A stretch of DNA of 12,405 nt from Burkholderiales bacterium (GCA_919902965.1 CAKKSJ010000170.1:1-12405); one strand, 5' to 3'. Shown: positions 6,260-12,405, counted from the stretch's first letter. Numbers and translations: made by a program. The notes: a model not told the origin generated them from the sequence alone.

Positions 6260-6434
6260 CGGTTGTCGGAGTCTGTTTCATTCTCGTCGAAACGGTCGCC
6301 GGCACCGGCGGGCACAAGGAACGCGCCAGCGGGATCGGTTGCCGGGGTGGCGTGAGCGGCAGAAAGGACTGGAGCCTGCTCCCCTACTACGGCGATGACA
6401 ACCGGGCCGCTACGCGCAGCATCGGAGGGAAACA
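6260..6434 (+). other. Long 5' leader of the HPF-like gene
   Basis: About 175 nt separate the predicted start from the HPF ATG, with no supported gene. Together with 6044-6259 this makes up the 391-nt gene-free divergent region. It contains small inverted repeats, CGCCGG/CCGGCG (6297-6302/6305-6310) and GGAGC/GCTCC (6371-6375/6378-6382), and ends with the ribosome binding site GGAGGG just before the ATG. An open frame beginning ATGAAATCC at 6252 runs to 6398 but is Arg-rich, lacks a ribosome binding site and resembles no family. The leader may be regulatory, or a closer promoter may have been missed. Confidence 0.3.
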
Positions 6435-6788
6435 ATGCACAATCCAATCGAGATCGCATTGCGCGGCATTCCCTCGTCTGGCGAGGTCGAACGCCAGATT
6501 ACCGAAGAGGCGCAGCAGCTGAAGAATCTTTACGATCGCGTGCGCACTTGCCGGGTGCTCGCGGAGGTGCAGCAAGGTGAAAACCGGCAGAGTGCGCAGT
6601 TCGCGGTGCAATTGATCATCACGCTGCCGGGAACGGAAATCGTGGTCAACCGTGAACACCCCGACGACGTCCTGATCGCGGTGCGCGACGCATTCGCCGC
6701 GGCCGGTTTGCAGATCATGGACCATATGCGCCGCCATATTGCGGAACCGCGTTCCCGCTCCGGCACGGGCGGCTCACCCGATATCTAG
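6435..6788 (+). CDS. Ribosome hibernation-promoting factor / RaiA-like protein
   Basis: A 117-residue protein with the short S30AE/HPF domain. It has an N-terminal strand (N-P-I-E-I-A-L-R-G-I), a helix with Q-L-K-N-L-Y-D-R-V-R-T-C-R-V, two strands (A-Q-F-A-V-Q-L-I-I-T-L-P and T-E-I-V-V-N-R-E) and a final helix (V-L-I-A-V-R-D-A-F-A-A-A-G). A flexible Ser/Gly-rich tail follows. Such proteins bind the 30S decoding region and idle 70S ribosomes in stationary phase or hypoxia. It is the short form, lacking the C-terminal dimerisation domain of long HPF. The ATG has a strong GGAGGG site. An Fnr-type promoter precedes it, linking it to low oxygen. It diverges somewhat from E. coli Hpf/RaiA, so I leave the gene symbol blank. 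Confidence 0.82.
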   Translation: MHNPIEIALRGIPSSGEVERQITEEAQQLKNLYDRVRTCRVLAEVQQGENRQSAQFAVQLIITLPGTEIVVNREHPDDVLIAVRDAFAAAGLQIMDHMRRHIAEPRSRSGTGGSPDI

Positions 6789-6790
6789 AC

Positions 6791-6898
6791 TTAAGCGGCG
6801 CGCGCGAAGACCCTGCCACCAGCAAGGGTATGGCGCTCGCGCCCGGCACGCGCGGCCTGACCGGGATGGGCTGTGTCTGCCGCGCGACTGCCGCTTGA
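6791..6898 (+). repeat. Long imperfect inverted repeat, candidate branched RNA element
   Basis: Three bases after the HPF stop, TTAAGCGGC (6791-6799) pairs with GCCGCTTGA (6890-6898), including one G-T pair. CGCGCG (6801-6806) then pairs with CGCGCG (6881-6886) across a small 1x3 internal loop. Inside, ACCCT (6810-6814) pairs with AGGGT (6825-6829), and CCCGG (6842-6846) with CCGGG (6861-6865), giving a three-way-junction drawing. No T run follows. It could stabilise or terminate the HPF mRNA, be a small RNA, or be chance in GC-rich DNA. The rest of the 251-nt gap (to 7039) has a TTGAAA (6925-6930) with no well-spaced -10, and I see no gene in it. Confidence 0.35.
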
Positions 6899-7039
6899 AG
6901 TTCCCCGCCGCGCCGGGTTTGCGATTGAAAAAAGCCGCTGTTCACTGCGCTATGCCCAGAGTAGAGTTACGCCCTCCCGGCGACCCGGAGCCCGTACCAA
7001 TCCTGGCGGGCCAGGCAGGCGCGGGGAAGGAGCAATTGA

Positions 7040-8920
7040 TTGAAGCCGACTGATATTGGCGCGCCAGAATACTTCCACAAAGTTGTCGACTGTCAATGGG
7101 CCTGCCCGGCCCATACCCCCGTTCCGGAATACATCCGCTTGATCGCGGCAGGCCGCTACGACGATGCCTACATGGTCAACTGGAAGTCGAATGTATTTCC
7201 CGGCATTCTCGGACGCACCTGTGACCGGCCCTGCGAGCCTGCTTGCCGCCGCAGCCGCGTCGAGGACCTGCCGGTTGATGATGCACATGGTGCCGCACTT
7301 GGCGCGGCGGGCGCCGCGCCTGGCGCCGCCAGGGAACCGGTCGTGATCTGCCGCCTGAAGCGCGTCGCTGCCGACAACAAGGACGACATACGTTCGCGCC
7401 TGCCGAAGCTGCCGAAGAAAAAGAACGGCAAACGCATCGCCTGCGTCGGTGCCGGCCCGGCCTCGCTCACCGTGGCGCGCGACCTCGCGCCGCATGGCTA
7501 TCATGTCGTCGTCTACGATGGCGATGTCAAGGCCGGCGGCATGATCCGCAGCCAGATACCCCGGTTTCGCCTGCCCGAGGAAGTGATCGACGAGGAGGTC
7601 GGCTATATTCTCGGTCTGGGCATCGAGTTTCGCGCGGGCAGGCGCGTGGACAGCATGAAGGCGCTGCTGGCCGAGGGCTACGCTGCGGTTTTCGTCGGCT
7701 CGGGCGCACCGCGCGGCCGCGACCTCGATGTTCCGGGGCGCAAGGAAGCGGCCAAACACGTGCACATCGGCATCGACTGGCTCGCGAGCGTCTCTTTCGG
7801 GCATATCAAGAAAATCTCCAAGCGCGTCATCGTGCTCGGCGGCGGCAATACCGCCATGGACTGTTGCCGCACCAGCAAGCGCCTCGGCGGCGAGGACGTG
7901 AAGGTGATCGTGCGCTCCGGCTTCGACCAGATGAAGGCCTCGCCCTGGGAGAAGGAGGACGCCGCACACGAAGGCATCCCCATACTCAACTACCTCGTGC
8001 CCAAGGAGTTCACTCACCACAAAGGCAAACTGACCGGCGTCAGCTTCGAAAAGGTCGCAGCGCAATATGACGAGAAGGGCCGCCGCAGCCTGAAACCCAC
8101 AGGCGAGCCCGACCAGCATTTCGAATGCGATGAGGTGCTGGTCGCGGTCGGCCAGGAGAATGCCTTTCCCTGGATCGAGCAGGATTGCGGCATTGCCTTC
8201 GACGAATCGGGCATGCCGGTGGTGGACAAGACTACGTTTCAGTCCTCGCTGCCGGGTGTGTACTTCGGCGGCGACGCGGCCTTCGGCCCGAAGAACATCA
8301 TCTGGGCCGTCGCCCACGGCCACGAAGCCGCGGTTTCGATCGACAAGTTCTGCCAGGGCGAGGACGTGGCGAAGCGCCCGCCGCCCATGGTGCACCTGAT
8401 GTCGCAGAAAATGGGCATCCACGAATGGAGCTACGACAACGAAATCGCACTGGACCGGCGCTACAAGGTGCCCTGGCGCGATGTCAGCCAGACGCTGAAG
8501 AATATCAAGGTCGAGGTCGAGATCGGCTTCGACCGCGCCACTGCGTGGAAGGAGGCGGAGCGCTGCCTTAACTGTGACGTGCAGACCGTATTCATCAACA
8601 CCAAGTGCATCGAGTGCGACGCCTGCGTCGACATCTGCCCGATGGATTGCATCAGCTTCACCATCAATGGCGAGGAGCGCGAGCTGCGCACGCGGCTCAG
8701 CGCGCCGGCGACCAACCTCGCGCAGGATCTGTATATCTCGGAAACGCTCAGGACCGGCCGCATCATGGCCAAGGACGAGGACGTGTGCCTGCACTGCGGC
8801 CTGTGCGCCGAGCGCTGTCCCACCGGCGCCTGGGATATGCAGAAATTCCTGCTCGAAACGACGCCCGCCGGCCCCGCTTGCCGCAGCCGCGCGCCCAGGA
8901 AGGAGCCGGTACCGGCATGA
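7040..8920 (+). CDS. FAD/Fe-S NAD(P) oxidoreductase subunit of a 2-oxoacid oxidoreductase (GltD-like with C-terminal ferredoxin)
   Basis: A 626-residue protein in three blocks. Residues about 15-115 form a GltD-type Fe-S domain with C18, C22, C61, C65, C69 and C104, interrupted by an Ala/Gly-rich insert (about 82-98). Residues about 130-445 are an FAD/NAD(P) reductase with G-A-G-P-A-S (137-142), the second dinucleotide fold G-G-G-N-T-A-M-D (267-274) and the FAD-closing G-V-Y-F-G-G-D (406-412). Residues about 505-600 are a 2[4Fe-4S] ferredoxin, with C523/526/529/533 and C583/586/589/593. The start is TTG at 7040 with AAGGAG 7 nt upstream. It leads the operon with the alpha and beta subunits and would pass electrons from the TPP enzyme to NAD(P)+ or a ferredoxin pool, as in the three-subunit 2-oxoglutarate:NADP+ oxidoreductase known from Azoarcus. 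NADP versus NAD preference is not clear: the double-Arg region of GltD is replaced by V-R-S-G-F-D-Q. Confidence 0.9.
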   Translation: MKPTDIGAPEYFHKVVDCQWACPAHTPVPEYIRLIAAGRYDDAYMVNWKSNVFPGILGRTCDRPCEPACRRSRVEDLPVDDAHGAALGAAGAAPGAAREPVVICRLKRVAADNKDDIRSRLPKLPKKKNGKRIACVGAGPASLTVARDLAPHGYHVVVYDGDVKAGGMIRSQIPRFRLPEEVIDEEVGYILGLGIEFRAGRRVDSMKALLAEGYAAVFVGSGAPRGRDLDVPGRKEAAKHVHIGIDWLASVSFGHIKKISKRVIVLGGGNTAMDCCRTSKRLGGEDVKVIVRSGFDQMKASPWEKEDAAHEGIPILNYLVPKEFTHHKGKLTGVSFEKVAAQYDEKGRRSLKPTGEPDQHFECDEVLVAVGQENAFPWIEQDCGIAFDESGMPVVDKTTFQSSLPGVYFGGDAAFGPKNIIWAVAHGHEAAVSIDKFCQGEDVAKRPPPMVHLMSQKMGIHEWSYDNEIALDRRYKVPWRDVSQTLKNIKVEVEIGFDRATAWKEAERCLNCDVQTVFINTKCIECDACVDICPMDCISFTINGEERELRTRLSAPATNLAQDLYISETLRTGRIMAKDEDVCLHCGLCAERCPTGAWDMQKFLLETTPAGPACRSRAPRKEPVPA

Positions 8921-9030
8921 GTGTAGGAGCAGGGGCCCCGCGCAGCGGGGATGCGGCGAGTGCGAGTGCCGGCGGACGCCGACATCGCGGTGTGTATATC
9001 GGTTTTGTCGGTTCGGAGGCGGAGGCATGA
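8917..9030 (+). CDS. Possible 37-codon mini-ORF bridging two kor genes
   Basis: An open frame of 37 codons starts at an ATG overlapping the upstream stop (ATGA, 8917-8920) and ends with a TGA overlapping the korA start (ATGA, 9027-9030). AAGGAG (8900-8905) lies 11 nt before its start. The translation is Ala/Gly/Arg-rich, begins M-S-V-G-A-G-A-P-R-S and includes the REP-like sequence, so it is probably not a conserved protein. It could keep ribosomes moving between the two genes. No family is recognised. Confidence 0.2.
   Translation: MSVGAGAPRSGDAASASAGGRRHRGVYIGFVGSEAEA
8922..8957 (+). repeat. REP-like palindromic element
   Basis: The segment starts TGTAGGAGC, containing the GTAG head of REP elements mobilised by RAYT transposases in other proteobacteria. 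It continues into a perfect stem CCCCGC (8936-8941) / GCGGGG (8945-8950) with loop GCA, and ends GATGCGGC. It sits directly after the stop of the FAD/Fe-S subunit. REP elements inside operons can stabilise the upstream message and lower expression downstream. Only one copy is in the window, so membership in a genomic REP family is inferred from its form. Confidence 0.55.
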
Positions 9031-10874
9031 AGGTCAAACCCATCCAGGCGGTGAATGACTTCGTCGTAAAGTTCGCCAACGTCAATGGTTCGGGCTCGGC
9101 CTCGGCCAACGAACTGTTCGCGCGCGCCATCCTCAGGATGGGCGTGCCGGTGAGTCCGCGCAATATTTTCCCGTCCAATATCCAGGGCCTGCCTACCTGG
9201 TACGAAGTGCGCGTGACCGAACGCGGCTGGCTCGGCCGCCGCGGCGGGGTGGATCTGATGGTGGCGATGAATCCGCAGACCTGGAACCAGGACCTCGCCG
9301 AGATCGAGCCCGGCGGCTATCTGTTCTACGACAGCACCCGGACGCTGCCGGCTTCAAAATTCCGCGACGACATCAAGGTTCTCGGCATACCGCTGACCGA
9401 CATCTGCAACGCCACCTACGAAGACTCGCGCCAGCGTCAGCTGTTCAAGAACATCATTTATGTGGGCGCGCTTGCGGCGCTGCTCGACATGGACGCGGGC
9501 GCGATCGCCGAGCTGATCGGCGAGCAGTACAAGGGCAAGGAAAAGCTGTTGAAGCCCAACCTGAATGCCATGCAGATGGGGCGCGACTACGCGCTCGCCC
9601 ATCTCAAGTGCCCGATCGGACTGCGCATCAAAAAGGCCGACGCCGTCGGCAACAGGATTTTCATGGAAGGCAATAGCGCTGCCGCGCTGGGCGCGGTGTA
9701 TGGCGGCGCCACGGTGTGCGCCTGGTACCCGATCACGCCCTCGTCCTCGGTTGCAGAGGCGTTCGAGCGCCATTGCAAGCGGCTGCGCGTGGATGAGGCG
9801 AGCGGCAAGAACAAGTTCGCCATCGTGCAGGCCGAGGACGAACTCGCTTCGATCGGCATCGTCACCGGCGCCGGCTGGAACGGCGCGCGCGCCTTCACCG
9901 CGACCTCCGGTCCGGGTATTTCGCTGATGAGCGAATTCATCGGGCTGGCCTATTTCGCCGAGATCCCGGCGACCATTATCAACGTGCAGCGCGGCGGCCC
10001 TTCCACCGGCATGCCCACGCGCACGCAGCAGGCGGACATCCTGTCCACCGCCTACGCCTCGCACGGCGACACCAAGCACGTGTTGCTGTTTCCGGAAGAC
10101 CCGAAGGAGTGTTTCGATTTCACCGCGCAGGCGCTCGATCTGGCCGACCGGCTGCAGACGCCGGTGTTCGTGATGACCGACCTCGATATCGGCATGAATA
10201 CGCGCCTGTGCGAGCCGCTCGAGTGGGACGACGCCAGGGTCTATGACCGCGGCAAGGTGATGAGCGCCGCGGAACTGCAGGCGGGCAAGGACTTCGGGCG
10301 CTATCTCGACGTGGACGGCGACGGCATCACCTACCGCACTTATCCCGGCACCCATCCCACGCGCGGCGCCTATTTCACCCGCGGCACCACCAAGGACCGC
10401 TACGCGCGTTATTCCGAAGCGGGACCGGATTACGTCGACAATATGCAGCGCTTGCTGAAAAAATTCGAGACCGCGAAGTCGCTGGTGCCCAAGCCCCTGC
10501 TCACTGCGGCGCGGCATCCGGCGCGCTTCGGCGTGATTTATTTCGGTTCCACCAGCCCGGCGATGGCCGAGGCGCTGGATTTACTCGCGGCGCAGGGCAT
10601 TTACGTCAATGCGCTGCGCGTGCGTGCATTCCCGTTCCAGGACGAAATCGCCGATTTCGTCGCCGCGCACTCGAAGGTATTCGTGGTCGAGCAGAACCGC
10701 GACGCGCAACTCAAAACCATGCTCGTGAACGAGGCGCACATCAATCCAGCCAGCCTGATTTCGGTGCTGCATTACGACGGCACCCCGATTACGGCGCGCT
10801 TTATCGTCAGGGAAATCGCGGCAGTCGCCGCGGCGCTGAATGTGCGCCCGCTGAAAAAGGACAAAGCCGCATGA
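9027..10874 (+). CDS. korA: 2-oxoacid:acceptor oxidoreductase, fused gamma-alpha subunit
   Basis: A 615-residue protein with the gamma domain (about 10-190; G-S-G-S-A-S-A-N-E-L, later E-R-G-W-L-G-R-R) fused to the alpha pyrimidine-binding domains. Alpha motifs are Y-P-I-T-P-S-S (234-240), Q-A-E-D-E-L-A-S-I-G (268-277), T-A-T-S-G-P-G (291-297) and R-G-G-P-S-T-G-M-P-T (322-331). A C-terminal transketolase-like domain reaches residue 615. The gamma-alpha fusion without a ferredoxin domain is the architecture of KorA-type 2-oxoglutarate oxidoreductases, but related enzymes act on pyruvate or branched-chain oxoacids, so the substrate is inferred. The partner is the beta subunit 127 nt downstream. 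The ATG at 9027 is chosen because GGAGG (9015-9019) lies 7 nt upstream and homology begins here; the longer open frame from 8574 only overlaps the upstream gene. Confidence 0.92.
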   Translation: MKVKPIQAVNDFVVKFANVNGSGSASANELFARAILRMGVPVSPRNIFPSNIQGLPTWYEVRVTERGWLGRRGGVDLMVAMNPQTWNQDLAEIEPGGYLFYDSTRTLPASKFRDDIKVLGIPLTDICNATYEDSRQRQLFKNIIYVGALAALLDMDAGAIAELIGEQYKGKEKLLKPNLNAMQMGRDYALAHLKCPIGLRIKKADAVGNRIFMEGNSAAALGAVYGGATVCAWYPITPSSSVAEAFERHCKRLRVDEASGKNKFAIVQAEDELASIGIVTGAGWNGARAFTATSGPGISLMSEFIGLAYFAEIPATIINVQRGGPSTGMPTRTQQADILSTAYASHGDTKHVLLFPEDPKECFDFTAQALDLADRLQTPVFVMTDLDIGMNTRLCEPLEWDDARVYDRGKVMSAAELQAGKDFGRYLDVDGDGITYRTYPGTHPTRGAYFTRGTTKDRYARYSEAGPDYVDNMQRLLKKFETAKSLVPKPLLTAARHPARFGVIYFGSTSPAMAEALDLLAAQGIYVNALRVRAFPFQDEIADFVAAHSKVFVVEQNRDAQLKTMLVNEAHINPASLISVLHYDGTPITARFIVREIAAVAAALNVRPLKKDKAA

Positions 10875-11005
10875 GCGTGGAAAATATTCAACTTTCAATT
10901 GTCAGAATGCACGGCTGTAGCCACTATTCGACGGTATTGATTGCCAAATGTGGCAACGGTTCTGGTTTGCCGCCGGCGCGGCTGAAAAAGGGAATCCGGC
11001 AATGA
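10871..11005 (+). CDS. Possible 44-codon small ORF between korA and korB
   Basis: The frame starts at an ATG overlapping the korA stop (ATGA, 10871-10874) and ends with a TGA overlapping the korB start (ATGA, 11002-11005). AAGGA (10857-10860 region) is a plausible ribosome binding site 10 nt upstream. It encodes 44 residues beginning M-S-V-E-N-I-Q-L-S-I-V-R, with two Cys and a basic end (A-R-L-K-K-G-I-R-Q). Base composition is clearly more AT-rich than the flanking genes. I recognise no family. It may be a small coupled protein or an intergenic insert that happens to stay open. Confidence 0.27.
   Translation: MSVENIQLSIVRMHGCSHYSTVLIAKCGNGSGLPPARLKKGIRQ
10941..10956 (+). promoter_or_regulatory. 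Hairpin in the korA-korB gap
   Basis: TTGCCA (10941-10946) and TGGCAA (10951-10956) form a perfect 6-bp stem around AATG. No T run follows, so it is not a terminator. Inside the operon it could mark an mRNA processing or stability site that tunes the alpha/beta ratio. It resembles an Fnr-type palindrome only superficially, because its spacing and half-sites differ. Confidence 0.35.
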
Positions 11006-12057
11006 CCTATCTGACCAAGCCCAGGCTGCATCACCCGACGCTGCAGAAGAACAAGGTCGGCTATACACGCCGCGACTACGAGGGCAAGATTTCCACGCTG
11101 TGCGCCGGCTGCGGCCACGACTCGATATCGGCGGCCATCATCCAGGCCTGCTGGGAATTGGACATCCAGCCGCACCGCGTCGCCAAGCTTTCCGGGATCG
11201 GTTGCAGTTCGAAGACGCCCGACTATTTTCTCGGCAGCTCGCACGGTTTCAACAGCGTGCACGGCAGGATGCCCTCGGTGCTGACCGGCGCCAATCTCGC
11301 CAACCGCGAGCTGATCTACCTCGGCGTTTCCGGCGACGGCGACTCCGCCTCGATTGGCATCGGCCAGTTCGCGCACATCATGCGCCGCGGCGTGAACCTG
11401 ACCTACATCCTCGAGAACAACGGCGTCTACGGCCTCACCAAGGGGCAGTTCTCCGCCACCGCCGATGCGGGTTCCAAGTCCAAACGCGGGGTGGTCAATC
11501 GCGACGCGCCGGTGGACGCGGTATCGCTCGCGCTGCAACTCGGCGCCACCTACGTCGCGCGCAGCTTCTCCGGCGACAAGAAACAGCTTGTGCCGCTGAT
11601 CAAGGGCGCGATCGCCCACCAGGGCGCGGCCTTCATCGATGTCGTCAGCCCCTGCGTCGCATTCAACAACCACGAAGGCAGCACCAAGAGCTACGACTAT
11701 GTGCGCGAGCACAACGAGACCGTCAACCGGCTCGACTTCTGGCCTTCGCGCGACGCGATCCATGTCGATTACCAGGAGGGCGCCGTGATCGACGTGCCGC
11801 AGCACGACGGCTCCATCCTGCGCCTCCGGAAGACTGATCCCGAGTACGACCCGCTCGATCGCGTCAAGGCGCTCAACTACATCGCCGAGCATCAGTCCGA
11901 AGGCGAGCTCGTTACCGGCCTGCTCTATATCCAGCCCGACGCGGACGATCTGCACGCCCACCTCAATACCGTGGATACGCCCTTCAACACGCTTGGCGCC
12001 AAGGAACTGTGTCCCGGGTCCGCAATGCTGGAGAAGTTGAACGCGTCCTTGCGCTGA
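11002..12057 (+). CDS. korB: 2-oxoacid:acceptor oxidoreductase, beta subunit (TPP-binding)
   Basis: A 351-residue beta subunit. The [4Fe-4S]-binding cysteines are C34 and C37 (L-C-A-G-C-G-H), C68 (G-I-G-C-S-S) and C218 (V-S-P-C-V-A-F). The thiamine-diphosphate motif is G-D-G-D (111-114) followed by E-N-N-G-V-Y-G-L-T-K-G-Q (138-149). The length and the absence of a fused ferredoxin match KorB proteins. With the gamma-alpha subunit it should oxidatively decarboxylate a 2-oxoacid (probably 2-oxoglutarate) with CoA to the acyl-CoA, passing electrons through its cluster to the ferredoxin domain of the operon's first gene. The ATG at 11002 is preferred over 10948 because AAGGGA is 8 nt upstream and family similarity starts here. 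It is the last gene of the operon. Confidence 0.93.
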   Translation: MTYLTKPRLHHPTLQKNKVGYTRRDYEGKISTLCAGCGHDSISAAIIQACWELDIQPHRVAKLSGIGCSSKTPDYFLGSSHGFNSVHGRMPSVLTGANLANRELIYLGVSGDGDSASIGIGQFAHIMRRGVNLTYILENNGVYGLTKGQFSATADAGSKSKRGVVNRDAPVDAVSLALQLGATYVARSFSGDKKQLVPLIKGAIAHQGAAFIDVVSPCVAFNNHEGSTKSYDYVREHNETVNRLDFWPSRDAIHVDYQEGAVIDVPQHDGSILRLRKTDPEYDPLDRVKALNYIAEHQSEGELVTGLLYIQPDADDLHAHLNTVDTPFNTLGAKELCPGSAMLEKLNASLR

Positions 12058-12246
12058 GTTGAGCGCATGGGGGTATCGGCTGGAGATGCACGGCTGGTGC
12101 GGGTTTTCAGGTGATTAAGCCCTCGTCAATGGCGGCTAATCCGTCTCTAGCGCCTGACATTCTCTGACTCCCGATATTCTCATGACCCCCACATATAACG
12201 GGGTTGGATTAGGATATGGTCGCCAAGGCTCCATCGGGAGGGGATT

Positions 12247-12405
12247 ATGAAAGCAGACGACCACGAAGCCACGCCGAACACGCAGACGGTTACTTGCTTG
12301 CTCCATGCTATTGCAGACACACAGGCGACTATCAGGAGCTATGACACAAAAGCTCAGATTTCCGGCGTCTTTTTGACGCTCTTGGTTGGGGTAATCAATC
12401 TACAT
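12247..12405 (+). CDS. Membrane protein N-terminus, possibly Pycsar/CBASS-type nucleotide-signalling effector (cut by window edge)
   Basis: The first 53 codons of an open frame that continues past the window. A strong GGAGGGG site (12237-12243) precedes the ATG. After a polar N-terminus comes L-L-H-A-I-A-D-T-Q-A-T-I-R-S-Y-D-T-K-A-Q-I, then the start of a hydrophobic helix (S-G-V-F-L-T-L-L-V-G-V-I). A helix ending in D-T-K-A just before a transmembrane segment is the hallmark I associate with the membrane effectors of Pycsar-type and related nucleotide-signalling defence systems. With under 60 residues visible this is a guess. Candidate promoters are CTGACA (12154-12159) with TATTCT (12175-12180), or TATAAC (12194-12199) without a -35. 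Codon use is less GC-biased than in kor, consistent with acquired DNA. Confidence 0.45.
   Translation, partial: MKADDHEATPNTQTVTCLLHAIADTQATIRSYDTKAQISGVFLTLLVGVINLH

Noticed and set aside
6180..6398. A 72-codon plus-strand open frame in the HPF upstream region
   Set aside because: It starts upstream of the predicted promoter, is Arg-rich, has no ribosome binding site and overlaps the Fnr-type site; judged noncoding.
6925..6956. Possible kor promoter TTGAAA (6925-6930) with TATGCC (6951-6956)
   Set aside because: The spacer is 20 nt and the -10 match is poor. The operon needs a promoter in 6789-7039 or readthrough from the HPF gene, but this pair is not good evidence.
6950..9178. Long minus-strand open frame (742 codons) opposite the FAD/Fe-S subunit
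   Set aside because: It is a GC-skew shadow of the real gene: no family motifs, His/Ala/Val/Asp-rich antisense composition, and the plus strand has unmistakable Fe-S and FAD motifs.
9354..10517. Minus-strand open frame opposite korA, and a similar one at 10924-11961 opposite korB
   Set aside because: Antisense frames of highly codon-biased genes. The translations show no recognisable domain and have no ribosome binding site that outweighs the plus-strand evidence.
10907..12096. An 11-nt direct repeat ATGCACGGCTG at 10907-10917 and 12086-12096 flanking korB
   Set aside because: Repeats of 11 nt are expected by chance many times in a GC-rich window of this size, and no longer similarity surrounds them.
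12088..12107. Possible terminator after korB: GCAC/GTGC stem followed by GGGTTTT
   Set aside because: Only a 4-bp stem with three G between it and a short T run; too weak to call, although a terminator is expected somewhere in 12058-12240.
1..12405. CRISPR arrays, insertion sequences and transposase genes
   Set aside because: No regularly spaced direct repeats and no transposase or integrase motifs were seen on either strand; the only mobile-like sequence is the single REP-like palindrome.

Overview
The window reads as chromosomal DNA of a GC-rich proteobacterium. It is most likely a betaproteobacterium with an anaerobic or facultative metabolism (Rhodocyclales/Nitrosomonadales-like). This rests on the form of the tRNA-Thr(UGU), the three-gene 2-oxoacid oxidoreductase cluster resembling 2-oxoglutarate:NADP+ oxidoreductase of Azoarcus-type denitrifiers, and the density of Crp/Fnr and NarL-type regulators. 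The taxonomic call is inference.

Layout. (1) 1-120: 3' end of a tRNA-Thr gene and its terminator. (2) 160-791: a HigBA-type toxin-antitoxin pair whose toxin appears to be translated from a leaderless mRNA. (3) 865-6043, all on the minus strand and transcribed right to left: a membrane PAS histidine kinase, a NarL/FixJ-type response regulator overlapping it by 4 nt, a stand-alone receiver protein, a Crp/Fnr-family regulator and a universal stress protein. (4) 6044-6434: a divergent control region with a TATAAT box for the kinase and a perfect TTGAC-N4-GTCAA Fnr-type site at class II spacing in front of the plus-strand gene. (5) 6435-6788: a ribosome-hibernation (HPF/RaiA-like) protein. (6) 6789-7039: a gap with a long imperfect inverted repeat that could fold into a branched RNA. 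(7) 7040-12057: a 2-oxoacid:acceptor oxidoreductase operon. It encodes a GltD-like FAD/NAD(P) protein carrying N-terminal Fe-S cysteines and a C-terminal 2[4Fe-4S] ferredoxin domain, then the fused gamma-alpha subunit, then the TPP-binding beta subunit. (8) 12247-12405: the first 53 codons of a membrane protein that resembles nucleotide-signalling (Pycsar-type) membrane effectors, cut by the window edge.

How it fits together. Usp, HPF, an Fnr-type activator and a PAS-kinase two-component system are the kind of genes used to enter a low-oxygen or low-energy resting state. The kor operon supplies reduced ferredoxin or NAD(P)H from 2-oxoacids without oxygen. The Fnr-type site ahead of the HPF gene gives a concrete link between the regulator cluster and a dormancy effector. 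The most unusual local structure is in the kor operon. Both gaps between its genes contain a short open frame joined by 4-nt ATGA overlaps to the genes on each side, and both carry a hairpin; one of these is a REP-like element.
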